Part shown: one piece after another, positions 1-12,793 of the stretch
How the letters are laid out: every line of letters begins with the position of its first letter
How positions within the stretch are numbered: the first letter of the stretch is position 1
From: Eutypella sp. D-1
Lineage: Eukaryota > Ascomycota > Sordariomycetes > Xylariales > Diatrypaceae
Length of the DNA: 64,000 bases
Assembly (NCBI GenBank): GCA_023313575.1
Contig: JAJTTP010000007.1
Coordinates: forward strand, 1,426,001-1,490,000
Direction of reading: 5' to 3'
Translations under genes and position numbers: made by a program
Notes under the pieces: model-generated
Databases searched by the model: none
The model's input: only the letters and a program-made list of their open reading frames with translations
Told to the model about the DNA's origin: nothing

Positions 1-2
1 GC

Positions 3-1067
3 CTGCTCGTGTTCACGGCCGAACAGATGTACTTCGAGTGTTGGGCGATGAACTGCTGCGACGCGGTCATGTACCCGCTTGACGCGCTCTTCCGTAAGGG
101 CCGAGGGGGGCGGCGGCGGTTCCCGGGGTTTATGCGCGCGGGCCTGTTCAACGGCCACGACGAGGGCATCGATAACCCCATCTACAGCATCCCGTTCGGA
201 TTCGGCGGCGGGGGCGATGACGTGGAGGGGGTGGGGGACTGGAGCGACCATTTCAAGAGGTACCTTATCTACGCGACCAACTACACGGCGCGGGACCTGA
301 AGTTCGACTCGGACTCCCTCGACGCCTTCGCCGGTGTGATGCGCCGCATGGAGTCGGCCGCCTGGCCCATTTACCGCGTCCAGGGCGTGCCGTATCTACT
401 GCAGCCGCCACCCCTGAATCTGGACTCCTTCGTCGCCGGCCTCTGCTGGAGACACATCGAAGGGGCCTGGAATCCAGACGGGGCGGCGGTGCGGAGGAGG
501 GAGGGGTTCCCGTCGTGGACTTGGGCCGGGTGGGCCGGGACCGTGAGCTGGACCAACCTCTTTTCCTTCAACAGAATGGACATCCGGTCTCTAACCGAGG
601 ACTTCCGATGCGAGCTCCGAGGCGGCGAGGCGCTCAGCCTGGAGGACTACGCGAAGCATACAGCTATCCGCAATCGTTCCAATGCTGACCCCGTAGACGT
701 CGTCGCGCTGTGTTTCACGGCCTGGGTATGCCCCGCCGAAGCGGTAATGCTGGCGGAGAGCGCCGGCGGCGCCATGTGGAGCTTCTGGGGGTTCGAGGCC
801 GACCTGCATATCTCCGCATTCGACGGCAGCACCCATGAGTTTCTGCAAGCGCTATGGCTTGGCCGGATACGGTGCGCCTTGGTCGGGAAGGGCATGTACA
901 ATTCGTACTTCCTGGTTGTTGAGAATCAAGGCGACTCGGCTAGGCGGATCGGTACCGTTGAGGTCATCTGGAACCAGTATAGAATTGCTGATGGGTCGGA
1001 TGTCAATGTCCTGTTTACTGATCAGATCAACCTTCGCACGAACATGAAACGATTCCATCTAAGATAG
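3..1067 (+). CDS. HET-domain (heterokaryon incompatibility) protein, 3' part only
   Basis: The open frame runs in from the window edge (codon phase begins at base 3) and stops with TAG at 1065-1067, so the 5' part, including the HET domain core, lies outside. What remains is the typical region after a HET domain: an opening of the type LVFTAEQMYFEC, a long variable stretch, then the conserved FPSWTWAGW block near base 508-534 that recurs in fungal HET proteins, and a poorly conserved tail. HET proteins mediate non-self recognition and programmed death of fused cells; that role is family knowledge, not shown here. The GTG at base 9 is not a start. No signal peptide or membrane segment is visible. 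Family assignment is fairly sure; the specific incompatibility gene cannot be named. Confidence 0.7.
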   Translation: MLVFTAEQMYFECWAMNCCDAVMYPLDALFRKGRGGRRRFPGFMRAGLFNGHDEGIDNPIYSIPFGFGGGGDDVEGVGDWSDHFKRYLIYATNYTARDLKFDSDSLDAFAGVMRRMESAAWPIYRVQGVPYLLQPPPLNLDSFVAGLCWRHIEGAWNPDGAAVRRREGFPSWTWAGWAGTVSWTNLFSFNRMDIRSLTEDFRCELRGGEALSLEDYAKHTAIRNRSNADPVDVVALCFTAWVCPAEAVMLAESAGGAMWSFWGFEADLHISAFDGSTHEFLQALWLGRIRCALVGKGMYNSYFLVVENQGDSARRIGTVEVIWNQYRIADGSDVNVLFTDQINLRTNMKRFHLR

Positions 1068-4000
1068 CAGTTTTGAACGACAACTTATGAACCGGGTCTT
1101 CTGTGGCCCTTCTTGAGCCATACATTCTTAACGCATGATCTTTAGTATTGTTTTAACACTCGTACTAGATGTGTGAAGGATGTGGGTGATGCCAGAGGTT
1201 AGAGGCACAAAGAGGTGACTCAAAGGCACTTTCACCATTCGCTACCTAGTAAAGTGTAACCCTGCCTATGGACACATGAGATTCCACTAGGGAGACGTGA
1301 TAGAAAGTCTACGAAGGACTAGCGGAATTCTCTATTCTCGTACAATTATCTTATCCAGTCATAGACACCGTCCTATATCTCCTTGCATGCGTGGAAATCA
1401 CTCACATCGTTGGCCATCCATAACAGCATATCGTCATATCATTATTGGTATTAACATCGCAATCCATGGCGCGCCGACGCGCCGTGTCTGGATCCTCGCC
1501 GGGTTTGAGCTTCTCATATACACGGTGCGTCTAATACAAAAAAGCTAGGACATGAGCCGCCTCAATATCGGGAAACTTCTTTCCAGGGTAACTCTGCGGG
1601 CCGTCGGATCTACGGGGCAAATGCCTTGGGAGGGGGAGGGGCTCGCGAAGTAATTACGAAAGGGAACAGAACGGCTCGTGCTTGAATGTCGCGACGCTGA
1701 ATGTAACGACAAAGTCTTAGCGCTTCGAAAAGTCTGGGTTCTTCTTAAGCCGTTGCTTTGGAGGGTTGTTCATACTCTTACGTGCTTGACGGAGTCATTG
1801 CCACTAGATCTTTCTCTGGTGGTGTTAGAACCTTCCTTTGGAATTCCCCCATATATAGTATGCCAGTCTTGAAAAGCTAGCTATAGATTCATTCCCGCCT
1901 CTTGCCCGCACGACCTCTTAGATTTCCGGGTTGATCTCATCTCAGGTGTTAGAACGGCCTTTCCCAGGCCGTTATTCCGGATTGTTTAACAGAGAACTGA
2001 GCGAGCAGAGAGGGCCCTCAACCATATCGTGGTGCAGGAAGATCTCATGAGAAACATCCATGGGATTTGAACGACGTCTGGCGCGAAGAAGAAAACATTG
2101 GGCAGCCGTAGGCCGAAGAGCAGATATATTACAATCCAAGCGCTTGGTCGAAGAATTCCTGTCGTGCCGTCTCCCAATTATCACTAGGGCCGATTCTATA
2201 TGCATTAAGCGCAATGGTCACTATGACCACATTCGTAACACATGTACACAATCGAGCATTGGGATTCCGAAAACCTCGACTGGGCTGAAGGCGGCTCATG
2301 GACGGGACGACAACGGGCTACGGCCAGTCGGGATTCAACGGACCCGCACGGGCCGTATCCGTCCGTGCGCACCACATCGGCAGGTCGCCCGGCTGGGATA
2401 TGTTGGGCCGGTGATCGTATTTCTAGCGGTGCCGGTAGACACGCGAAACATACTAATAGACAGAAAGACCACCCTCGGTGATTTTACACTACTCCCTTAA
2501 TCACCTTTAAAGTAGGTATATAACATATGGATAGTGTAATTAGATAGATATGTGGAACAATGGGTCCCTTGACTACGCACCATAGTCGACCCCCTTCCCT
2601 ATCGCATCACCTAAATTTCGGTTTAATTGTGTCGTCATTCAAGTCTTCAGGGGTGAAATGCTTTGCTAGGATGAAAACAAGCTTTGTATGATCTGCGTAG
2701 GTAGCGTATGGGCACTTCTTATGTGAGCGAGAAGAGCTGCAAAAACCGTAGAGCGTGGCCACCACACACACTTCGCTTACCCCTTTGCTACTTCCTACGC
2801 GTCATATTGATTGCCGGGCCGTCATCCGTCATGGCCGTGCTTGTACCGTATCTGCTTCATCGGCAAACGACCGCGCTCACATCTTTATCCATTCTATTCC
2901 GTGATTGTTGATACGTACTGGAATCTACGGCGTTGAGCAAAGCTCGATGATGTGCGACCGATCGCGAGACCATGTGGGTGGTCGTGCGGACAATGGCGAG
3001 AGTAAGGGCGGGAGATCGCCTGAAACACTGGGTATCGCTCACGTTAGAGCGAGCACGTAGTAGGGCTGATCGGTGTGCTCTATCGTCTCACTGTCAATCA
3101 GTGAAACGACCCATCAATTAAGCGTTGAGTCTCCAGATTTGATCGGCTTGATCATCCCAACTTTATCCAAGGCGCCCTGTCTCAGGAGATTACTCGAGTT
3201 ATCTATTCAATGAATACTCTGAAAGATGTAAATACATTGTCAATGTGCATTATCACGCCGACAGCTATAAGCGCCCATCGGGATTTGAGAGCAGTAAAAG
3301 AGAAAGAAGTGAAAGCGCGAGAAAGTATCTAGACAGCGGCCCATTCGGCCCCTGGATAATTTCCCCCCCGAGGCATGTTCAGCCGAGGGCACTTGCACGT
3401 TTGACGATTAGGAGCAAGGCGGGACGTTTGAAACCGTAACTGTGTCATGGCGTTTAATGTTGGCCTTCGCCGCGTGCGCTGGCCAGAGACATTCCAGCTA
3501 GCCCCGGCCAGACCAGGCCAAGCCTTGCACTACTAGTGAGACACGCACTTAAGAACAAGTATTATTATCTAGATAGGGTGGACAAACAACAGCCTCCAGG
3601 AGAAGAAAAGCACCGCGAGACTTACTTTTCAATCTAGACCGTGGACCTACCTATATAGAACTCATTATTTCATTCCAGGAAAGGAGATGAGGCCATTCAG
3701 ACCTCGAACCAGACGGCGTTAAGCGTACCGGGCGGATGTTTCGAAATGATCGCACGATTCCTAGTAATACCGGACGCCTATTATCCCATGTGCGCTTCCA
3801 AAATGTTTGGTAGTGGCCTAACATGGACACAGCGGTAATTTTTGTTCCACGGAACATCCACACTTTACCAACGTACCGGGCTGTATCGCATAGACCGCCA
3901 AACCGCCAACAAAATCCAGCTAAAGCTGTGGCCCCTTGCTGCGTCGCAGGATATTTGCGGCCCTATAGGGATGATTCCGAGTTGCACAGCGCATTGCCTC

Positions 4001-6967
4001 TAAGCAAGAAGTGTGGTAGAACTCCAGAACGACCTATCGGATGTTATGAAAATCGCCAGAAGACTGACTCATCTGTACTGCTCGCGCAACAAAAATTTTC
4101 AATGAGGGGATCTTGACCACTGGGGAGTCCCCCCCCCCTCCAAAAAAAAAAAAAAAGGGCAGAGCAAAAAAAAGCGAACAAGAAAAAAAAACCCAATCCA
4201 TGGATCTTTTAGTTCATGCAGCGCCAGCAAGCGGATGCATCTTGCAGACGACCTAGCCCTCCTGCCCGTCCACCCGCCTGCCGGCTCGCCTAAGATCGCA
4301 CGTGGTGGGTGGTAATTGGCAACACATCACACTCGAGCGGGCCGCTTCAGAGACGGGCCCTTCCAGGCTGTGGTACAACGCAAGGGAATGCAGTAGTAGT
4401 ATATTTCCATTATAACCACATATTACCATGCCACACTAACAGATTTAGTCTGTGCATCCCGCTGCTGGCAATCGAACTGCGATCACACCGATCGGGTGGA
4501 ATGAGCAAGTAGGTTATACATAGACAGTAGTTAGTTGGTCTTGGGTTGGGGTAGCAAAAACGCGCATTTGATGATTCGCACTCCGTCGCTGGGGGCCATT
4601 CGCGCGTCGTTGCGAGGGTCGCTGCGATGTTGTAAATGACGATTGTCATTCCGCTGGCTCTATCTGGGCTACCGAAAAGGCGCCGGCGCCTAGTTTGCCT
4701 ACTACGAACCGGGGAGAATTTAGCAAGCAAACTGGCTGCTAACCAGAGGCTGCCAGAGTCGGGTCAGCCTTTGCCGATCCCTCCTATAGAGGTCCGGAGA
4801 CGAACCCGTCTTGGGCAGATGTCATTTCATGTCATCATTGGTTCCTGCCTTGGCGCTACGAACTACATGCCTATGTAGATTATCTACCGGGACTTGGCAG
4901 GATCGTGCTAACTGTTCGAATTCTGCCCTCAGCATGATACGATAGCTGGAGCAATATAAGAAGTGCACGGTCTCCTTTATGAACAGAGTTCTTACAGAGA
5001 TGGCTGGCTGGTTCCGTAGATGGTGGCTTCGGGATCTTATCAACGGGTACCATTTTCCGGGGGGTCTGCCTTAAATCGTCGCTAATCTACCGCTTGGACC
5101 AACACAACAATCCATACGTAAGGAGAAGGTATCAAGGGTACGGTAAAGGGAGAGACGGAGCCCTCGAGAGGGATATTTCTTGGGATAATGGGTAGCCCGC
5201 CAGGATGCCCCCTAACGATGGTAATATCTGAAGGCGGTAATTAGAGTCCGTGATGAATTCCCATTTCTAGTTTAGCTTCAGGTACTCTTCACAAGAATTT
5301 CAAAGACTCCCACGCTTTACCATTTATGACAGCACTTATGCACGTATCTTACTAGCCTGCTTGGCCTGGCAAACTGGTTGCCTGGGTAGTGTAATTTGCA
5401 GCGGTGTCACGCTGTTCCTTGCATATGGGGTTGTTACATTACGCCAAAAGCCTAGTCTAAATAAGCTTATCCAATCAGCGAGGACCTCTTCGGTCGGCTA
5501 CGGGTCCAGCTGAAATTGTTTGAGCAATTTTGAATTTTGAGGTCCCCCCTCCTCAATTTATTTCTTGAACAACCCAAACATTTTCACTACGAGCGAGCGG
5601 TTATGTCACGCCATGGTGTAGTTGGTAGTCTGGCATGGAAACCAAATAAGTGGTGAAAGGGTAACGGGTGTCTTACTGTCATGTTGTACGAAGAGAACTA
5701 TATAAGGTATTGCAGCAGAATTTGCTGACTGCTACGGCGCAATAACGGACCGGTCTTCTAACCACGGCAACAAAATCCTTTGGGCATCGGACATCTCATC
5801 GTCCACCCGTCCGTCGAGGCTAGCGGACGGCCAGTGAACGGGCACTTTTATTAGTTGCTTTATAGTTGCTTTAGTATGCAGGATTCTCATCTCTTGTATA
5901 ATATTACCTAATCTGTAGCCGTAGGTGACTTATTAAGTGAAATACAATGACACGTTTGGGAAAATACCGATGAGAGAAGAGTAAGGGGACAAGGGAACAA
6001 GAAAAGAGCCACAAAGGATACTCTACCTGGGAATACCTTCATAGTATAGAGCAAACCTATACTGCTATAGTGCTATAGCCATGTATTCACAAGTACTAGA
6101 GACTCGACCACAACGATACAGGATATACCCGGCCGAGCCTGAGGGGGCCTAGGCCGGGGGGCATCATATCACCTATTTGATTGGACGGCGCAAACTCCAA
6201 GAGCAGCGTGAAATCTCAAAATCTCTGGCTGAAATCTCTTTGTCGCCTTTGTCCCCCTCGTCTCCTTGTCGGCAATCACCCACCCCACCCAGCATGAATA
6301 TTTTTCTTACCAGAACGGGTACCCTTGAGTGAGTGGAGAGCGCTAGCAAGGTGCCTTTCTTTGCTCCTGTTGGGTGGCAAGTATGGTGATCCTGGTCGAT
6401 AACAATCCGCCGCCCCAATGTTTCCTTTATCCCCCATCGCGCGACCCTTACAAGTCACACAAGGTATCACTGGCAAGACTGGGCTTCCCCGAGATCGTGG
6501 CTTACTACCCCTTCCCTCTTTTAACCCGCCGTCCCTCCATATTACCTACAGCGCTTCCCACCTCTTCCTGCTCGCCCCATATCGGCTTCCACCACCTTCA
6601 CTTCGCCTGTTTCATCTGAAAATATCCGCACAAGGACTTCGTTGGCAGAGTCCGCTTTACAGCGTTTTCGTGAAATATTTATATACATATATCACCGCTA
6701 CGATCATTACCCGCTTAGGTATCAAAAAAACTTGGACTGTCTGGCATCATCCCAAGAGACATCTATTAGCACACGAAGAAAGATACACATTGCACCAAGC
6801 AAAGCATCAACAGGAGTTGTAGTAAATAGCAGACACCGGCGCATATATACACGCCACGAGACACGTTGGAAACGATTTTACGTCCTCTTCTTCAAAGCAC
6901 CATTATCAGTCGCAAAACAGCGATAGGATCATCATCAGGATATATCACCTGTATACAGTCACTCAAA
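1068..6967. other. Gene-poor intergenic region with degenerate sequence
   Basis: About 5.9 kb without a supportable gene. Short open frames on both strands have no recognisable domain and no splice-linked continuation. It contains a C10 then A15 tract at 4129-4156, and the probable 5' leader and promoter of the GPI-type gene towards 6968. I see no tRNA, no intact transposon and no strong RIP signature. Confidence 0.55.
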
Positions 6968-7360
6968 ATGAAGGTCTCATCTATGCTCACCGCCGCGCTT
7001 CTGCCCCTGGCGGCAGTCGCCGAGACTTCGACCACGACGGCTACCTCAACTATGACCATGACGGCCTACGTAACAATCCAGAGGATTGCTACTTCGACTG
7101 TCACCAACACCTTCAGCTCATTCAGCGTGAACTCCACGACGTCTTCTTACCAGCCTACTGGTACTGGCTCGCGTAGTAGCTCTATCACCATTCCCACCTT
7201 GTCATCGGACTTGGACTCTTCGTCAACTGGATCGCCGACCTCAAGTGGAACGGAGCCTACGGAGTCCGCTCCTCAGCCTACTAACGCTGGCGCTACCCTC
7301 CAGGTCGCGCACATTGCCCTTGCCGGTCTCGCCAGCATGTTCATGGCTGCTATGCTATAA
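6968..7360 (+). CDS. Small secreted Ser/Thr-rich GPI-anchored cell-surface protein
   Basis: An intronless 130-residue protein. Residues 1 to about 18 form a classic signal peptide (basic MK start, Leu/Ala core, AVAE cleavage region). Residues 20-108 are dominated by Ser and Thr, the composition of heavily O-mannosylated fungal wall proteins. Residues 109-130 form a C-terminal hydrophobic segment (HIALAGLASMFMAAML) preceded by small residues (TNAGA), as expected for a GPI attachment signal. The ATG at 6968 is chosen because it sits directly before the signal peptide in a favourable CAAAATGA context; an upstream in-frame extension to 6866 would bury it. It probably sits in the plasma membrane or wall. 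It has no enzymatic domain, so the role is unknown. Low-complexity proteins like this diverge fast, so homologues may be hard to find. Confidence 0.75.
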   Translation: MKVSSMLTAALLPLAAVAETSTTTATSTMTMTAYVTIQRIATSTVTNTFSSFSVNSTTSSYQPTGTGSRSSSITIPTLSSDLDSSSTGSPTSSGTEPTESAPQPTNAGATLQVAHIALAGLASMFMAAML

Positions 7361-9807
7361 GGCGATGGAGTAGGCATGGTTGGATGTGTGCTATGAGACC
7401 GCGGGATTCATAAGGAATCCCAAGATGAAGTCGATCTTCTAACTGTTTTTTTCGAACTCTCCGATGCGAACATCATTTCATTTATTTCTTTTGTCAAAAA
7501 CCAACATCATCGGCGCTCCCACTTTGCATCATCACCCTACTACCATAGGGTGGAAAACCATTCGAACGATACCTCATTTTTTATTATTATTTTGGCGCTC
7601 AACGATCAAGCCTTGGATACAGTCGACACTCTCACGATGTAGCGAATCGCTATGCTCGGGCCATCCGATGAGGAGTAGTCCTGCGGGTTCTTCGGCCAGA
7701 CCGTCTTCACCTTTTAACATCATTCTCCGGAGTCGAGCGTTTGCTGTTTTGTTATACTGCATTGAACCTTAATGTTTCAGTGAATCGGCGACACATCCGG
7801 CATGGATCACGCCATAGCAGTCGCAATCTATGGCCGCGCATACCTCTCATCCTCCACTCTCTTCACCTGGACGGACTTGCAAACCCCTGGTGTCATGAAC
7901 TTCCCTTTCTTGAATCCCACACTTATTTACGCCTGTCATGACATCAAATCTTTCGATACCCACCATTTTTGGCACCAGGGGCTGGTTATCGTACTTTGCA
8001 AGATCCGAAACCTCTCACACCGCTGATTGAGGCTCTGGACCAGGGAACATCACCCCTAGGGCGACGTGGAGGGCACGATTATGTGTCGCCGGCTGGCCTA
8101 CTTTTTATCTACTTTTTCTTCCCTGGAATCTGCGCGCTGGTTTGGCGACGGATCATGGGCTCACTTACGAAGGCGTATTGCTATCTTCTTTGACACTTTT
8201 ACTTTCGAATCTCGATCTTCAACGCCCTTCGGTCGAGAAACTCTTTTTGAGATACCCCCCTTTTTCTTCGGCCGGCCCCCATCCTGTGTGATGGGGACGG
8301 TCTATGAGGTCTTTTATCTTTGATGGATTAAAAAAAGCAACTGCTACTGCGCGCGTGCACGCACAACACACACTGGGCCGGAACGAAAAAACAACAACCA
8401 GAGCTTGAGAGATGTTTGGATTTTGACCACTTTCCTTTTTTTGAAAACTTTACTTGATTATTGCATAACCGCAACAAACGACGACAACGAAACTTCTGTT
8501 TTAGGAACGGGCGCCTCTGGTCTAGGCCAGCGCTGTTCCTATTTATCTTTCCACGTCCACCCCAGCCTTACGGACCCGAGTAAAAAACGGGCTGGGAAAA
8601 GCAGGGAGGAGATACTGGGGGTGGACGGGATTGATGGCTTGGTGCTTACTCCTACTTGGTGGAACTTCTTTACGTAGGGCCGAGAATATCGGCTTCTACT
8701 ATTACGTTTATGTAGAACTGAAATGAGACTTGATGAAAGCCCCAACCAACCCCCCTTCGTTTACTCTGTTCCTTACTTAAATGTGGTGTGATCCGTATGC
8801 GTTTTTGCTAACCTTTCCGTTGTGACACGAGGGTCTCTCCGAGTTCGATGATTCCGGTGACTGCGTTCGCTGAGTTCGTAAAGTATGTTGCCGGATTTCG
8901 ACCTGGGTATCGTAGCGTGCTGTGGGAGAAACATGGAACGTGGTCCGTCATTGATCATATAAACGTACAGACCACCGTACTCAGTGTGCCTGCCCACCTC
9001 AGTTGAACGGGGGCCCCATATGCAGCTGTTAGAAGGGCTTATAAATACCCTTCTCACATACTAATGTTCGGTTGCCCTTGGCCGATTGTCACGTCGAACA
9101 ATTATAAACATGTTGTGCTTCCCGAAATTAAGCCAATGGCCTTTTGAGCATGAGGATGGGGGGCAGGTAAATTACCGACACAATATACGTGCGGGATGGC
9201 GAGACCATAAACCTAACGCTAACGCTATCTCTAACAGCCAGCCAGAGGTTACGTAGTATAAGCCCGTCACGAAGTATGCAGTCATGTTTACTGTCGTCGA
9301 TAACCCCTATATCCACTTTAAACCCGCGGAGGAGTTCCCGAGCTCCGGGGCAGTTATTACAACCAAAAAGTCGGCAGACGGAGCTGGGAGCCGAAGCCGA
9401 AGCCGGTCCTAGCCGCACGGGGAATTTTCGTGACCAATCACCGCCCCGCATTTAATGGACTAGTCATCAAGAATCACCAAATTCTCATTCCGTCCCTTCC
9501 CTTTTATCGACAAATATTTCGTAACCAGAAGTTAGATAATCACTTTTTTAGCGCGTCACTGCTTCCTATCGGCTGCGTTGCCGATTGATTTGATTGTTCT
9601 TTCTCAACTTTGTCTACTACTCACTCGGTACCCAGGTGTGGTTTGGTCGTTTACCAGCCAAAACCTACCTATAGACATATTTTGACTTTACTTGGCTAAA
9701 ATATTATTTCATCAACCCCGCCTGTAGACCGTGTGGGTTGAGTTAACGCATAGGGAAAGATAACAAGAAAAAAATAAGATATATATATACATATATAACA
9801 AAACCAC
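7361..9807. other. Intergenic region between the GPI protein gene and lipoyl synthase
   Basis: About 2.4 kb with no supportable gene. The first part is probably the 3' UTR of the GPI protein gene. Short frames at 7464-7772, 8405-8677 and 9128-9455 lack domain content. A run of pyrimidine-rich DNA and an AT-rich leader (including alternating TA at 9779-9797) lies just before the lipoyl synthase start. Confidence 0.5.
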
Positions 9808-11127
9808 ATGATGGCGTCTTCGACCTCGCTGCAGCGCTTCCGAGTGCCTCTGCAGCGTGCATTGACGTCGTCAATCAGCAGCGCCGCCCGTCCCTACGCC
9901 ACCATCCCAACAGCAGCAGAACAGACCAACACAAAATCATCTTCGACAACGCCGACATCGACCACGACGACAACTAGACGACCGACATATTTCAAAGACA
10001 CTACGATCGCATCCCTTGATGACTTCATCCAGGGCTCCTCGTCCGCATCCGACCCCGCCGCGTCACTACCGGACAACGAGGCATATGAGCTCCGGACGGT
10101 GGAGGTCGGGCCGGCGTCGAATCGCCGGACAGTGACCCGGCTCCCGGAGTGGCTCAAGACCCCGATACCGGCGGGCAACAACAACTACAAGAAGATCAAG
10201 TCCGACCTGCGGGGTCTCGGGCTGCATACCGTGTGCGAGGAGGCTCGGTGCCCCAACATTTCCGAGTGCTGGGGCGGCAGCGACCGGAACGCGGCGACCG
10301 CCACCATCATGTTGATGGGCGATACCTGCACGCGGGGCTGCCGGTTCTGTAGCGTCAAGACCAACCGGAAGCCCCCTCCGCTCGACCCGCACGAGCCCGA
10401 GAACACGGCCGAGGCCCTCGCGCGCTGGGGGCTCGGCTACGTCGTGCTGACCAACGTGAACCGGGACGACGTGCCGGACGGCGGGGCGCGACACTTTGCG
10501 GAGACGGTGCGGCGGATCAAGGCGAAGAAGCCGGGGTTGTTGGTGGAGACGCTGACGGGCGACTTCATGGGCGACCTGGACGCCGTGCGCACGGTGGCCG
10601 AGAGCGGCGTCGACGTGTACGCGCACAACGTGGAGACGGTGGAGGGCCTGACGCCGTACGTGCGGGACCGCCGGGCGAACTTCCGCCAGAGCCTGCGCGT
10701 GCTCGAGCACGTCAAGGCCGTGCGCGGGCCCGAGGGCGTCGTCACCAAGACCAGTCTGATGCTCGGGCTTGGCGAGCAGGAGGGCGAGATCCTCGACGCC
10801 TTGCGCGCCCTCCGCGCCGCTGGCGTCGACGTCGTCACTTTCGGCCAGTACATGCGCCCCACCAAGCGCCACCTCAAGGTCGAGCGCTACGTCACCCCCG
10901 CCGAGTTCGAAACCTGGCGTCGCCGCGCTCTCGACATGGGCTTCCTCTACGTCGCCAGCGGGCCCCTCGTCCGCAGTAGCTACAAGGCCGGTGAGGCCTT
11001 CATTGAGAACGTCCTCCGCAAGAGGGCCGCCGCTGCGGGCCCCCCCGACGCCGGCCCCGCTATGGATCAGAAGCTCAAGGTTGCTGCCGCCATGGAGGGC
11101 GCTATGAACAGCGAGGGTGCGGCGTAG
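9808..11127 (+). CDS. LIP5: Lipoyl synthase, mitochondrial (radical SAM)
   Basis: A 439-residue intronless protein that inserts two sulfurs into the octanoyl chain on lipoate-dependent proteins (pyruvate and 2-oxoglutarate dehydrogenase E2, glycine cleavage H protein) in the mitochondrial matrix. The N terminus (to about residue 60) is rich in Arg, Ser and Thr with no acidic residue before residue 39, as in a matrix presequence. The auxiliary Fe-S cluster cysteines are C143, C148 and C154 ([12 protein letters not shown]). The radical SAM motif CTRGCRFC supplies C174, C178 and C181. Near the C terminus [10 protein letters not shown] carries the conserved RSSY serine ligand. Length fits fungal LIP5 proteins. 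The start could be the first or second of two adjacent ATGs. The gene is very GC-rich in its second half, which creates a 381-codon mirror frame on the minus strand that is not a gene. Confidence 0.97.
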   Translation: MMASSTSLQRFRVPLQRALTSSISSAARPYATIPTAAEQTNTKSSSTTPTSTTTTTRRPTYFKDTTIASLDDFIQGSSSASDPAASLPDNEAYELRTVEVGPASNRRTVTRLPEWLKTPIPAGNNNYKKIKSDLRGLGLHTVCEEARCPNISECWGGSDRNAATATIMLMGDTCTRGCRFCSVKTNRKPPPLDPHEPENTAEALARWGLGYVVLTNVNRDDVPDGGARHFAETVRRIKAKKPGLLVETLTGDFMGDLDAVRTVAESGVDVYAHNVETVEGLTPYVRDRRANFRQSLRVLEHVKAVRGPEGVVTKTSLMLGLGEQEGEILDALRALRAAGVDVVTFGQYMRPTKRHLKVERYVTPAEFETWRRRALDMGFLYVASGPLVRSSYKAGEAFIENVLRKRAAAAGPPDAGPAMDQKLKVAAAMEGAMNSEGAA

Positions 11128-12793
11128 GCGCGCATACGCACGCATACATATACAATTACAAATACACATACACAAACACACAAATACACAGACAGACACA
11201 TATATGTGCATATCGAAGGTCTAGGTACTAAATCTCTCATTGGAAGTCCGTTCTGTGGGGCAGGACAGCATTGGGTTGGCGTATGCAGTTGGCCGGTATT
11301 ATTCTGGGAGGGGTTAGTTCTATAAACGTGGTCCCAGGGACTCCCTATTCAACAAGGTCTTTCATTAGAAATGCAACATGGCAGATCAGCCGACAGAGCA
11401 GCCCTCGTCCCTTCCTCGTCCCTTCACCTTGCATCGAACTCTCTGTGCATGTTGTCGACATTCGGTGGCTCAGAACCAACTCTTTCACGTGTTAGATATG
11501 TGCACTCCTACTCGGATCCCGCGCTGGGGCTGCGTTGGACAGAACTGACCAACTGACGACCAACGCCTGTGTTGGTCCGGCGATCTGGCGATCTGCGCAG
11601 CTTGTTATGTGACTAGCATAAGCCACAACATACATAAGCAGCAGACTCCTTCGATCCTCCTACACCCGTCTCTAGGAAACAGTGCTCATTGTGGCGCATA
11701 CCCCGGCGATGACCTCTCAAGTACGAAGTAATCCAATCGTTTATTTCCAGGAGTCTCTTAGCGGCCGCGGTAGGAAAATGAGACGGGCCATTAGGTAAGG
11801 CTCTTCGAGACCCGTCATGTTTTTTAACCCCCAGAGTGTACAAGGTCTATGACGCGCTTACTATGGTTTCCGGGTGGTGGTGGCAACATTCCTTCTACAG
11901 GGGACGTGCACTAGGTACTGGTGATACGGAATTGAACAGATCTGCTTGACACTCTGTCTGTGAATGCCAGATTGTTTGTCAGCACAACGCGATTGCCAAC
12001 TGGTGTAATCGTGGATGTATGTCGCCGGGATACTGTACCCAGACCAAGTCCCACTCGGGTGCCCGGCATTCTAGAAGTCGCTGGAACTCCGCTATACATA
12101 TGTACTGATAATAGGCAAGGCTTAGCTACGTAGTTTTATAAGACGTCGTGAGATAATTCGAATATATAATAGGTTGCTAGACGGGCGACAGGTAAGTTAG
12201 CATGTTATATACAAATTCAAACCAATATTTGCGGTTCACTTATAAAGCACTTGCTGATGGCATCATAGAACGGGGAGTTTACATACTACGGCTATAACAC
12301 TGGAGAATAGTACTGCAGTATGATACAACTTGGTAAAGTACCAACTACTGCCTCCTGATCTAGTACTAATATGGTTAAAGTTGTATGTAAAACCACAAAG
12401 AGACCTGTGCAGTTCATGCTAGCAACCAATCATATGTCATTGTGTTCCATCCCTGTGGCGCAGCTAGGCATCCAGCTGGGGGGAGTCAGCTGGCAGGCTG
12501 GGCCGTCTGGGGTACTTGCAGTATGTATAATTAGCAACTTCGCCTCCCTAAAGTATTACTAGGGGCGGATTGAACAATTAAACCTTACCCGCGCGTCTTC
12601 TTATGAATGAATGGAGCCTGGAACAACCTTTCCCTCTTAATCTCATCCATCTCGTCATTCCTTCATTCTTTATCATTTCTCTTCCCCAATTTACGTTTAT
12701 TCTATTCATCGACCATCAATTCGCCATATACAATTTGATATATTTTATTGATTTTCTCACTGCGATAAACTTTAAAAGTAAAAAAAATTCAAC
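11128..12793. other. Intergenic region after lipoyl synthase
   Basis: About 1.7 kb without a supportable gene. It opens with a (CA)n/(ACAT)n-like simple repeat at about 11133-11205, probably in the LIP5 3' UTR. The last 200 bases are pyrimidine-rich and AT-rich, the likely promoter and leader of the membrane-protein gene. Confidence 0.5.

Noticed and set aside
2040..2130. Possible tRNA T-arm (GTTCAAATCC on the minus strand)
   Set aside because: Flanking bases do not form the T stem or an acceptor stem.
9779..9799. TATA-like alternating sequence before lipoyl synthase
   Set aside because: Only about 10-30 bases from the ATG, so it lies in the leader and not at a TATA-box distance.
10066..11211. 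381-codon open frame on the minus strand opposite lipoyl synthase
   Set aside because: It mirrors a GC-rich true gene; composition is His/Val/Arg-heavy with no domain.
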